Shown here: positions 1 to 9,655 of the stretch, piece after piece
Layout of the letters: each line of letters opens with the position of its first letter
Position numbering within the stretch: the stretch's first letter is position 1
NCBI RefSeq assembly: GCF_012516495.1
Contig: NZ_CP051214.1
Coordinates: 744,001-808,000 of the forward strand
Direction: 5' to 3'
Length of the DNA: 64,000 nucleotides
Origin: Mycoplasma sp. 1654_15
Lineage (GTDB): Bacteria; Bacillota_I; Bacilli_A; Mycoplasmatales; Metamycoplasmataceae
Translations under genes and position numbers: made by a program
Notes under the pieces: generated by a model
Seen by the model: only the letters and a program-made list of their open reading frames with translations
Told to the model about the DNA's origin: nothing
Database searches by the model: none

Positions 1-1410
1 GATCTTTTTTAAAGTCTAAAACTTCGATTCTTTCAATTAAATATTTTTGTAGTTTTTTAAGTCCTTTTGGTTCAACTCTTAAAATAGAACCTACTATTTG
101 CCCTTCAACTTCAAGTTGTGGTTGTCCTTCGACTGTTCCATCTTCTTTTATTTCTTTAAAGTAAACTTTTGCAATTTTATTATTTAATGATTCTTGTTTG
201 TCTATGAAGGTAATTCTTAAGTTTGCTGATGTTTCAGCTTCTTCATTTCTAATTTCAGAAATAACAGCTTGTGTATAAAAATTAAAAGTTTTATGATTAT
301 CTAATCTAATATTTACTTCTTTATTATCATCAGTAAATATTCTGGAAATAGCAAACTTACCTCCTTCTGGTAAGTCAGTAATATGTATGTTTTTAATTTC
401 GTAAATTTCTTTTTGATTTTCAAATCTTTTTTCTATTTTTTGCCCAGGTATCGCTCTAAAAGTATATGCACCACTTTCTTCTCTTCAGTAGTATTCTACA
501 TTTACTTGTTTAGTATCTACTGTATAATCAACTGTTTCAAATGATAAGGAAATATCTGCAGTGTTTGAAGTCATTGCAGTTTGTTGAATATCACTTAGTG
601 TCGCAAATGGAGCAGAGGTTGAAAATAATCTAGAAGCTTTATTTGAAAAATCAATTTTCTCTCAATTTGATGGGATATTTTCTAGTTCAGGATCTTTAAA
701 ATAAACACCTAAAATTTCATAATCTGAAGCTCTTTTTAAATTATCTAAATAAAATTCTACAAATTGTTTATTCTTTTTTTGTCTACAGTTGTTAGAACTT
801 TTGTAAATGTTTCTAATTTAGTAGCTTCATCAACTTTTAGTTTATATTCAATTTTAATCTCTTTGTCTTTTAAGATGTCTTGTTGATCAGAAAAATCTAG
901 TCTAACTGTTGAAGATGAAAGATGTGTGGAAAATAAAGAAAAATTAACTTCTGGTTTTGTAAGTACATAGTTAGCATTTTTTGTGAAGACAAAATTTGCT
1001 ATTTCTGTTTTCTTATCACTTAAATTTAATAATCTTATGGTGTATAAGTTTCCTGCATCTAAGTTGTTTGTTTGAACACTAAATTTTTGTTTATCTTCTA
1101 ATCACTTAACTGCTTTTTGTTCTCTAATAACATTGTCAGAATCTAGAAAAACCATAACAAAAGAGTCTTTGTTATTTTTTTTCAGTCTAGAAATTAAACC
1201 TGGTTGATTGGATTTAAGATCAAAATTAAATTCAGCAGAATGTCTTGAAATATTAAAACTTTCAAAGTTTTCTACTTTAACTTCTGAACCTGTTGCGATT
1301 TTGAATAAAAATGGAAGTGTAGCAACTGAAGCACCTAAAAGAATACCTGTTGCTGCTATTGTTGTTTTTAATTTTTTAGTTGAATTTTTTATGACAGTTT
1401 TGTTTGACAT
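1..1410 (-). pseudogene. Surface-anchored protein, N-terminal part, interrupted by a -1 frameshift; runs off the left edge
   Basis: The gene starts at the ATG at 1410 behind an AGAAGG ribosome site. The first 40 residues hold Lys-rich residues then one hydrophobic segment (about residues 17-36) with no lipobox cysteine, so it looks membrane-anchored and facing out. The rest reads as all-beta, Thr/Lys/Asp-rich repeats resembling mycoplasma surface proteins of the DUF1410 kind; this resemblance is a judgement, not a search. At residue about 212 the frame breaks in a run of seven T (774-780). In the original frame a TAG follows within about eight codons, while the -1 frame is open from there to base 1. 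One extra A on the coding strand would restore one long protein. Either phase-off expression, true decay or a sequence error is possible. The C terminus is outside the window. Confidence 0.6.
774..780. repeat. T7 homopolymer at the frameshift site
   Basis: Seven T on the + strand (seven A in the coding strand of the surface protein gene). The reading frame before and after this run differs by one base, so the tract is the likely slippage point. Confidence 0.6.
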
Positions 1411-1690
1411 ATTACCTTCTTTAAATGTGATAAAATCTGTAAATTCATAGCATAAATAGGAGTAGCTATAATTTATATATTTTAGTTTCTAAATTTTACC
1501 ACAATTCAACTATAAAATAAAAACATCACAAAAAAAAAAAAAAAAAAGACTTATACACAAAAACTCTTCAAAAACAAAGTCTTAAAAATTTTCTCTTAAA
1601 AGAATTGTTTATTTGCAAATTCACTAAGAAAGAAGCTTTTTTTGCTTGTTTGTTTGTTTATTTTTGTCGAAAGTTTATAATTAAAAAATT
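1411..1690. other. Intergenic region between divergent surface protein and serS genes
   Basis: Contains the A18 tract, AT-rich promoter-like sequence toward 1410 (a TATAAATTAT-like stretch on the minus strand near 1470-1480) and a weak inverted repeat (AAGACTT near 1546 with AAGTCTT near 1578). No open gene is visible. Confidence 0.4.
1530..1547. repeat. A18 homopolymer between divergent genes
   Basis: Eighteen consecutive A on the + strand, midway between the leftward surface protein gene (start 1410) and serS (start 1691). Long poly-A tracts next to promoters switch expression of variable lipoproteins in some mycoplasmas (known for M. hyorhinis vlp). Here the promoter is not certain, so a role in switching is inference. 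Confidence 0.7.
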
Positions 1691-2965
1691 ATGATAACTT
1701 TAAAATTTATTCTTGCAAATGTAGAACTAGTAAAAACAAAATTAGCACAAAGAAATTTTGATATTAAAGTAATTGATGAAATTGTTGCCTTTGGAACACA
1801 AAAAAATGAACTTTTAGTTGAACTTAATGAACTAAAAGCCAGAAGAAATGAAATATCTGATCAAATTGGAAAATTAGCAAGGGAAAAGAAGGAAACTCGT
1901 TCTTTAAAAGAAGAAGTTATAAAGATAAATGAAGACATCAGTGGTATTGAAACTGACTTTAATGAAATCGATTTTAAAGTAGAAAATATGCTACTTAGAA
2001 TCCCTAATTTACCTTTAGATGATGTTCCTGTTGGAAAAGACGAAAACGATAATGTTATCCTAGAAACCTGAGCTGAAGTTGAACAAAAATCCTTCAAAAT
2101 CCTTCCTCATTATGAGATTGCTACCGAATTAGATATCATCGATTTCAAAAGAGCAGTAAAGCTTTCTGGTACTCGGTTTGTAATCTATAAAAATGAAGGC
2201 GCTAGATTAGTTAGAGCTTTAATGAACTTTATGTTAGATACTCATATTTCAAACGGTTATAAAGAAATTCTTCCAAATACTTTGATTTTAGAAGAAGCTT
2301 TGTATGGAACCGCACAACTTCCTAAATTTGCTGAAGATCTTTATAAAGTAAATGATTCTAATTTATGATTGATTTCTACTGCGGAAATTCCAATTACTAA
2401 TTTTTACTCTCAAGAAATAATAAATTTAGATAAACCTATCAAATTTGTTGGTTATTCAAAATCCTATCGTTCTGAAGCTGGTAGCGGAGGAAGAGATACT
2501 AAAGGAATCATCAGAATGCATGAGTTTCATAAAGTAGAACTGGTTAAAATTACTTCACAAAAAGAAGCACTTTCTGAGTTTGAAAAAACAGTTGATGATG
2601 CTGCTAATATTTTAAAATTGCTTAAAATTCCTCACAGAAGAGTGGTTCTATCTACCGGAGATATGGGATTTGCTTCTAAAAAAACTATTGATTTAGAAGC
2701 TTGAATGCCTTCAGAACAAAGATACAGAGAGGTTTCTTCTATTTCAATTTGTGGTGATTTTCAAGCTCAAAGAATGAAACTTCGTTATAAAGAAGATGGA
2801 AAAACTCTATATGCTAACACAATTAATGGTTCTGGGCTTGCAATTGATAGAATAATTGCTATAATTTTAGAACAATATCAAACAGAAGAAGGCTTTATTG
2901 AAATTCCTGAAGTATTAATTCCATACTTTGGTAAAATTCAAAAAATTAGTAAAGAAAATAAATAA
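1691..2965 (+). CDS. serS: Serine--tRNA ligase
   Basis: Cytoplasmic class II aminoacyl-tRNA synthetase that charges tRNA-Ser. The 424 residues match the usual family length. Residues about 30-100 are charged and helical, as expected for the tRNA-binding coiled-coil arm. Motif 2 lies near residue 260-280 ([20 protein letters not shown]) and motif 3 near 379-391 (NGSGLAIDR). Two in-frame UGA codons (2069 and 2366) fall at conserved tryptophan positions. The start at 1691 has no strong Shine-Dalgarno; the ATG follows an AT-rich leader. Transcribed alone or with the small membrane protein 11 bases downstream. Confidence 0.96.
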
Positions 2966-2976
2966 AAAGAAGGAAA

Positions 2977-3207
2977 ATGAAGGTAAAAATGTTCAAAAAA
3001 TACAAAAAATATGATGATAAAATTAATTCTGAATTAAATAATTTTCAAGAAATTGCTGACTTTGAAGCAAACACTTCAGATTTAATTGTTGTAAATTACA
3101 TAGAAAAACAAAGAAAATCTGCTAGAAACTTTTTTATTTTTGCAGTTATTATAATTTTATTAGTTATTGCTGCTTTTATAGCTTTTTCTGTTTATATGTT
3201 CGGTTAA
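2977..3207 (+). CDS. Small single-span membrane protein
   Basis: Unrecognised 76-residue protein. Residues 1-50 are charged and probably cytoplasmic (many Lys, Asp, Glu); residues about 51-74 form one strongly hydrophobic helix ending at the C terminus, so it resembles a tail-anchored protein. The ATG at 2977 has an AAGAAGGA ribosome site directly upstream; a second ATG four codons later is possible. It lies 11 bases after serS and 77 bases before a pair of ABC exporter genes on the same strand, so it may be co-transcribed with them. No function can be assigned. Confidence 0.7.
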   Translation: MKVKMFKKYKKYDDKINSELNNFQEIADFEANTSDLIVVNYIEKQRKSARNFFIFAVIIILLVIAAFIAFSVYMFG

Positions 3208-3284
3208 TAAAGTAGAACCAAAAAATATAAATTAATTTATAAAAAATGTTTTACTGATTAAAACACTTTTTATTTGGACTCAAA

Positions 3285-4901
3285 ATGACTAAAATTGTTT
3301 TAAAATATTTTTTAAAAGAAAAAAAACTTTTTGCTTTAAGTTTATTATGTTTTATTTTTATGAATTTAATAGTTATTGCTAATACTTATATTATTAGCTT
3401 AATTTTTAATGTTATAAAAAATAATCAATTTGAAGAATACAAAACTATTTTAATTTGACAAGTAGTTTTCTTTGTTTTAACGACCATTTTTGTTATTTTT
3501 AATATTTGACTCTATAACAAAATGTTGATGAAGGTAAAACAACATTTAAGAACAGATATTATTAAAAGTGCTGAAAAGACAAGTATTTCTGATTTTTACA
3601 AAAAAGGTCGTGGTTCGTTTGTAGCTTCGTTAAAGCAAGATTTTGATACTATTTTTGAAGGTTTATTGAATAATTTTTACCAATTTATTTTTTCTATTTT
3701 AGCCGTTGGAGTCATACTAGTAATTTTGTTTACTCAAAGTGTTTATATTACTTTGATAACAATTGCAATGTTTATTCCTAATGTTATATTTCCTTTTGTT
3801 GTTAAAAAAGTTATTAATAGTAAAACTAAAAAAATTATTGAATTTTGAAAAGTTTTTGGTGAACAATTTTTAAATTTTCTCGAAGGTTTTCCTTCAATTT
3901 TCTTTTTAAATAAAAAATATTTGCTTACACAAGTAATTCAAAATAAAAACAATATTATCAGAAGACATATAATAAAAGAAGTAAGATGAATAATACTATT
4001 TGAAATTTTAAATTTTTCTTTCTCAGGTTTTATTAGTATTTGTATTTTGACTGTTGTTGCATATTTTGTTTATCAACAAAAAGAAGATTATTCTATCTTT
4101 ATTTTTGTTTATTTCTTTGAAATCTTGTTAGTACAACAGCTTGCTCAATTTTTAAACTACATTAAGCAATTTGTTGCTACACAAGATATACTAAAAAAAT
4201 ATAGCTTGGAAGAAAAGGAAAATGAAGAAAAAAGAAGCACTTTAGAAATACATTTTGAATCTATTGAAATTAAAAATCTAAATTTTTCTTTTGATAAAAA
4301 AGTAATTTTTAAAGACTTTAATTTCAAATTTGAAAAAGGGAAAAAATATGCAATCACTGGTCCTTCAGGAGCTGGAAAATCAACATTAATTTCTATATTA
4401 TTAAGACAAATTCCTTTAGATGAAACTCAGGGTTCTATTTTATTAAATGGTAAAAATTATCAAGACATTGATTTTGATACTTTTAAAAACAGTATGACTT
4501 TTCTAGATTCTAAAGAATTTGTTTTTAACACCAGTATCTATAATAATGTTAGTTTTTGAGAAGAAAATCAAGAAGATAGAGTAGAAAAGGCTTTGGAAAA
4601 GGCTAATTATTTTGTTGATGATATTTGACAAGAACTAAATAACTTAGATTCTAATTTATCAACTGGGCAAAAGCAAAGAATTAACATTGCTCGGCACTTT
4701 TACAGAGACAAAAAATTACTAATTTTAGATGAGGCACTTGCTAATTTAGACAAGGAAAATGCTTCAAAAATAAAGGAAGATTTGTTTAATGACAAGGAAC
4801 TTACTTTAATTCACATTAGCCATCATATAGAACCTAGTGATAAATATGATTACATAATTAAGATAGGATTAGAAGATGAAAATACTTTGGAAAAAATATA
4901 A
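3285..4901 (+). CDS. ABC exporter half-transporter (permease plus ATPase), first of a pair
   Basis: 538-residue membrane export protein with an N-terminal six-helix-type permease (about residues 1-300) and a C-terminal ATPase. Walker A is TGPSGAGKST near residue 358-367, the signature is LSTGQ near 458, Walker B is LLILDE near 477-482 and the H-loop is ISHH near 511. The signature departs from LSGGQ in its third residue. The next gene begins inside its last 26 bases and has exactly the same length, which points to a heterodimeric exporter. Several in-frame UGA codons read as Trp. The substrate is unknown; peptides, lipids or drugs are all possible from the architecture. Confidence 0.88.
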
Positions 4902-6492
4902 ATTTTTATGAATTTGTCAAGTAATTGTTCTTCTGTTAGTGTCTGTTGGAACTATTATGTTAAATTATTACTATGCACAGATGGTTCAGCAAATTCAGAG
5001 CGATGCGAAAAATAACACTTTTAATACTGGTTGATCTAAATTTTTAGTAATTTTTATTACTCTTTTAGGTATTCAACTTTATACAGTTGTAATTTCATTT
5101 ATAAAAGGCTATATACAAAACAGGATAAGGTTTAGGATTTATTCTTCAGTTTCCTATGAAGTAGCTCAGCATTTTGAAAAAGCTAAATCAACTGAAATTA
5201 AAAAATTTTCTGAAAGTAAATTTTGAAATTATTTATTTAATGATGCTGATATTTACTTTAATGAAAATATTTTAAACTGAATTTCTTTTCTTAATAAAAT
5301 TTTTGATATTGTTATTAGCATAATAATCGCTGCACTAATCCATTGAAGTTTAATCGTTGCTTTTCTAGGTGTTCTGGCAGTGAGTTTTCTCCTTTCTTTT
5401 TCTTTTCAAAAGAAGCAGAAAGAAGCAATTATTAATTTTTCAACTGCTCAAGAAAAATTAATTGAAAAATTAGCAAATATATTAGAAGGTTATGATCGTT
5501 TATATTATGCTAATAAAACTTATGTTATTAAAGAGCGAATGCAAGAACAATTCCAAAATATGTATTTAAGCGAACTGAAAAAAAATTATTTAGAACAGTT
5601 TGTAAAAGATGGCTTTATCACTCAAGTTTTATATGTAATAAAATTAATTGCTACAACATCCATTATTTTTGCTATTTTTTATACAAAATTAGATGTAAAA
5701 TCACTAATATTCTTTCGATTTTTATTTGATGTTTTTCTTGATAGCGTTCCTATTATGTCGATGAATTTAAGAAAAATTAAAGCAAGTAAGGTAGTAATTG
5801 ATAAATTAAAGCTTGAACACATAAAACCTGATACAAATACTGAGTTAATTTCGCCAATTCAAAAACTTGAATTTAAAAATGTTAATTTTTCTTATGATAA
5901 CAAAAATTTTATTTTAAAAGATTTTAATTTTGTTTTCGAAAAAAACAAAAAATATGCTTTAGTAGGTGAATCTGGAAAAGGAAAATCAACAATTCTAAAG
6001 ATTATTTTAGGTGTAGAAGATAATTATTCTGGCTCTATTTTGTGAAACCAAAAAGAACTTAAAACTATTAAAGAATCTAGTTTACGAGAAAATGTAAGTT
6101 TCTTAGATGGTAAGAATTTTATTTTCAGAGATTCTGTGGATAATAATATTGCTCTTTGGGATAAAAACTTAGATAAAAATAGAGTGGAAAAAATGCTTGA
6201 TTATTTCAATCTTTCTTCAGAAATAAAGGATTTTCAACAATTTAATAAAGAAAATATAATGTCGTTGTCTGAAGGTCAAAAACAAAGAATTACACTGGCT
6301 AGATTAATGTATACACAGCCAAATTTTGTAATTTTAGATGAAGTATTTGCAAACCTTGACAAGAAAAATGTAAATAATATTAAAGAAAAATTATTGTTAG
6401 ATTCTAATTTAACTATCATTCTAGTTAGCCACCATTTAGAACCAAATGATTATAAATATTTTGATGCAATTATTGATTTTAATAAATTATAA
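4876..6492 (+). CDS. ABC exporter half-transporter, second of a pair
   Basis: 538-residue permease-ATPase fusion that should pair with the product of the preceding gene, which it overlaps by 26 bases. The permease occupies roughly residues 1-320. The ATPase has Walker A VGESGKGKST near 363-372, signature LSEGQ near 464, Walker B FVILDEVFANLD near 484-495 and H-loop VSHH. Like its partner, the third signature residue is not Gly. The ATG at 4876 is chosen because it restores the first transmembrane segment (residues about 8-30). A strong bidirectional terminator follows at 6514-6556. Substrate unknown. Confidence 0.88.
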
Positions 6493-6513
6493 AAGCTTTA
6501 AATATGAAGAAAA

Positions 6514-6556
6514 ATATCAAAAAAACACCAATTTTAATTTGGGGTTTTTTTGATAT
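6514..6556. terminator. Bidirectional hairpin terminator
   Basis: ATATCAAAAAAACACCAA and TTGGGGTTTTTTTGATAT pair across a short loop, between the convergent ABC exporter pair and the aminopeptidase gene. A and T tracts on the two sides would serve both directions. Confidence 0.75.
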
Positions 6557-6558
6557 TC

Positions 6559-7620
6559 TTATTCTTGCTCAATTCCGTTAATTTCTTTAGGTCTTGATAA
6601 TGTAACTGAACCTGTATCTGTAACTAAAACGACATCTTCGTTTCTAGCTCCTCCAAATCCTGGAATATAGATTCCTGGTTCTACAGTAATAAGCATTCCT
6701 GGTTCTAGTACTGTGGAGCCCATAGAAGAAACTGTTGGAAGTTCATGAACATCTATTCCTACTCCGTGTCCTGTTGAATGTACAAAGTATTGTCCATAAC
6801 CTTGTGATTCAATGTAGTCTCTACATACTTTGTCTACTTCGGAAGCTGTAATGCCTGGTCTAACTGCTTGTCTACCTAATTGAGCTGCTTTTAATACAAT
6901 GTTTAAAATTTCTTCTTTTTTAGGATCAACATTTTCTTCTTTTTTGAAGATAATTGTTCTAGTTATATCTGCTATATAACCTTTATAGCTTGCTCCAAAA
7001 TCAATTTTTAAAAAATCATTTTCTTTAATAATTACATTTTTTGGATGATAGTGAGGCATAGCAGCATTTGCACCAGTTGCAATAATAGAATCAAAGGATT
7101 CTTTATCTGCACCATATTTTTTCAAGAAAAAATTTAACTTAATATCTAATGTCTTTTCAGTGTCATTTTCATTAATATGTTTTAATAATTCATCATATGC
7201 TTTTAATGAAATGTCTACTGCTTTTTTGATTTTGCAAATTTCACTTTTAGTTTTAAGAATTCTTAATTTTTGTGCATTTATTTGAACAAATTCTGCATTT
7301 TCAAATCAATTTTTAATTCTGTTAAATTCAGACAGAGTTAAATATTCTTCTTCAAGACCAATTCTTAAATAGTTTTTGGAACTTACAAACTCCTTTATAT
7401 TTGAAGTTGTTAATAGATGGACTACAACATTTTTAGCATCTTTTTCAGCAGCCTCAATGTATCTTGAGTCTACAAATAAATGTGTTGTATCTTTTTCAAT
7501 AAAAACTATTCCATCACTAGTTTGAATACTTGAAACTCATAGTCTTGTTTGTTGAGAAAATGAAATTATTACATCTAAATTGTGTTCTTGGAAAGTTAAA
7601 TCTAAATATTTTTTGTTCAT
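6559..7620 (-). CDS. pepP: Xaa-Pro aminopeptidase (M24B)
   Basis: Cytoplasmic metallopeptidase that removes an N-terminal residue preceding proline. The 353 residues have a creatinase-like N-terminal half and a pita-bread catalytic half. The five metal ligands of the M24 family are visible: Asp about 207 and Asp about 218 (DFGASYKGYIADITR), His about 285 (HSTGHGVG), Glu about 314 (VEPGIYIPG) and Glu about 328 (ARNEDV). Start at 7620 is six bases after the rpmG stop, so the two genes are probably one transcript. In-frame UGA codons in the N-terminal half read as Trp. Confidence 0.93.
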
Positions 7621-7626
7621 TTTATA

Positions 7627-7779
7627 CTATTTTTTTTCTTTATGACTAGTATGTGCATTGCATTTGTGGCAATGTTTTTTCATTTCTAACTTTTCAGTTT
7701 GAGTTTTTTTGTTTTTCTTTGTAATGTAATTTTCCATTTTACATTGTTCACATCTTAAAGTGATACCTTCTCTTGCCAT
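7627..7779 (-). CDS. rpmG: 50S ribosomal protein L33
   Basis: 50-residue large-subunit ribosomal protein. It starts [10 protein letters not shown] and keeps the two zinc-ribbon cysteine pairs, CEQC and CHKC. The ATG at 7779 has an AGGAGC ribosome site seven bases upstream. Followed after six bases by pepP. Tandem TATAAT boxes at 7844-7854 lie upstream. Confidence 0.95.
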   Translation of the reverse strand: MAREGITLRCEQCKMENYITKKNKKTQTEKLEMKKHCHKCNAHTSHKEKK

Positions 7780-7843
7780 AATAGCTCCTATACATAAATT
7801 TTATAAATTAATTAAACATAGTTATAGTTTAATAGTGTATTAA

Positions 7844-7854
7844 ATTATATTATA
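7844..7854 (-). promoter_or_regulatory. Probable rpmG-pepP promoter -10 (two overlapping TATAAT)
   Basis: Two overlapping TATAAT hexamers on the minus strand about 65-75 bases before rpmG. No clear -35 box, as is common in mycoplasmas. Confidence 0.4.
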
Positions 7855-7869
7855 TTTTAGTGTTTATAA

Positions 7870-7897
7870 AAATAAAAAACACACATAAATGTGTGCT
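7870..7897 (-). terminator. Terminator of the tRNA-Ser/tRNA-Leu unit
   Basis: CACACA/TGTGTG hairpin with a four-base loop, followed on the minus strand by a T-rich tract, just after the 3' end of tRNA-Leu. Confidence 0.7.
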
Positions 7898-7911
7898 TTA
7901 ATTTGCAAATT

Positions 7912-7996
7912 TGGTGCTCTCGACGAGACTTGAACTCGTACGCATTTCTGCATTAGAACCTCAATCTAACGTGTATACCAATTTCACCACGAGAGC
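7912..7996 (-). tRNA. tRNA-Leu (anticodon GAG)
   Basis: 85-base leucine tRNA with long variable arm. Acceptor stem GCTCTCG pairs with CGAGAGC, anticodon loop TTGAGGT between TTAGA and TCTAA, T-arm GTTCAAGTC, and an encoded CCA end. Three bases separate it from the tRNA-Ser upstream. Confidence 0.95.
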
Positions 7997-7999
7997 TTC

Positions 8000-8090
8000 T
8001 GGCGGAACAGACAGGATTTGAACCTGCGCGGGCTTTGACACCCCTAACACGTTTCCAACGTGTCCTCTTCGGCCACTTGAGTACTGTTCC
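8000..8090 (-). tRNA. tRNA-Ser (anticodon GGA)
   Basis: 91-base serine tRNA with a long variable arm. Acceptor GGAACAG pairs with CTGTTCC, anticodon loop TTGGAAA between ACACG and CGTGT, T-loop GTTCAAATC, encoded CCA. First gene of a two-tRNA unit. Confidence 0.95.
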
Positions 8091-8106
8091 TTATCTATAT
8101 AATTTT

Positions 8107-8112
8107 ATTATA
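8107..8112 (-). promoter_or_regulatory. TATAAT -10 box for the tRNA unit
   Basis: Perfect TATAAT on the minus strand, 16 bases before the 5' end of tRNA-Ser; the spacing suits a -10 element. Confidence 0.5.
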
Positions 8113-8228
8113 TTTTTGAAATATTTTAAAATTTTTACTAATTCTTTTATTTAAAAAAATACTAAACTTTTTCTTTTGTTTTTCCTAATTTTTTTCGCTA
8201 AGTCCTTTATTTTGAAAACAAATAATAA

Positions 8229-8256
8229 AAAAAGACTATTAGAATAAATAGTCTCT
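8229..8256 (-). terminator. Hairpin terminator overlapping the permease 3' end
   Basis: AGACTATT and AATAGTCT pair around the stop codon of the permease gene, followed on the minus strand by a run of T. Confidence 0.65.
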
Positions 8257-9654
8257 TTTGTATGTTTTAGATAGTTTATGGTTTTTATATCAGCTATAAG
8301 TACCTCACAAGATATAACCTAATAGAATTACTGAAAAATAACTAAAAATTAGAATGATTGAATCTTTACTAAATTCTTCTCCTGCTATTCATGGAAAGAA
8401 AGAAAAAAGAAGAACAAAAGGAATTATTAATAAAGCAATAATATAGACTATTACTTCTCATAATGGTATTTTTTCTGCATTTTTTCATTTTCAAACTAGT
8501 ACTGTAAAAATAGTGAATCAATACTGAATTAAATAAGCAGAATTACCACTATTTAGTATGGAATTAAAAGAATTTTGAACCTTTAATGCCTTTGGAATAA
8601 TAGTAAAAATAATAGTTGATAAAATTGAAATTACTGCTACTGTGTAAATAGCATTTCTATATTCACCATTTTTATTTTTTTTAGCTAAAAATGTTGGAAT
8701 ATAACCATCTTCTGCTAATGGAGCTATCAATCTTCCATAATAAAGACTTGAAGAAAGAGTGGCTGAAAATCTATTAAAGAAAATTCCTATAGAAAATAAA
8801 ATACTTCCGGTTGTTCCTCAAACGATTTTATAAACCAAATCTAGTCCAAAATTTTCTTTTCCATCTGCTATCAAAACACTTTTGCTAAGACCTAAAAATA
8901 TTAAATAAAAAATAAAATAAGCACTAAAAATAATTATAAATAAAACTACTAAAAGCTTCTTAAATCGATTAGTTTTGACCTCTTTTGAAATTCCTGCTAA
9001 ACCTTCAAAACCTCCATAAGCATAGATAAAATTAAGTACGGTTTTAGCTAAAATAACTATAGAAAAAGGTTTAGAAACATCTGAAATATTTTCAATAAAA
9101 CTGTTTTTTGAACTTGCAATTAAATAAACAATCAAACCAAATCCAACTGCTAATGTTAGTCATTTTATAGCAGCTGAAGCAAAAATGAATCTAGCTGATA
9201 ATCTAACACCAAAAGTAGAAATACTAATTAACAAAATGTATAAAACTACAGAAATAATCGTATAAAGAACTTCTCTTTCTGGATCTAAAGAGGTTAAAAG
9301 TATAGAAAAAAACAGAGGAACTGTTGAAGCAAATAAAGGAATTTGCACAAACTGGTTTCAGCCCTGAAAAAAACTCATTGATCTTCCAAATGTCTTTTTA
9401 GAATAAGCATATGAAGAACCTACTAAGTCTTTGTATTTATTAGCAGCTCGTGAAAAAGATAATAAAACAGCCAACGTAATTAAAGAAGTAAGTGCAAAAA
9501 CAAACATTCCTCAAGAGCCTGTTAAAATAACACCAGAAATTGTTGCTATAAAACCAAAACCTACAATATAGTTAAGTCCGAAGAACAAAAACTGTCTTTC
9601 ACTAAGATGGTTTTTGTTGCTATTTTCTTTATTTTTGAAGAATTTTTTAAACAT
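8239..9654 (-). CDS. Amino acid permease (APC superfamily)
   Basis: 471-residue integral membrane transporter for amino acid uptake. About twelve hydrophobic segments are visible. Near the N terminus is the Gly-rich first helix typical of APC transporters (FGLNYIVGFGFIATISGVIL), and the middle has the FIYAYGGFEGLAGISKEV stretch typical of helix 6 in this family. The ATG at 9654 lies one base from the aspS stop, so it is the last gene of hisS-aspS-permease. Ten or more UGA codons read as Trp. Exact substrate cannot be told. Confidence 0.85.
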
Positions 9655-9655
9655 A

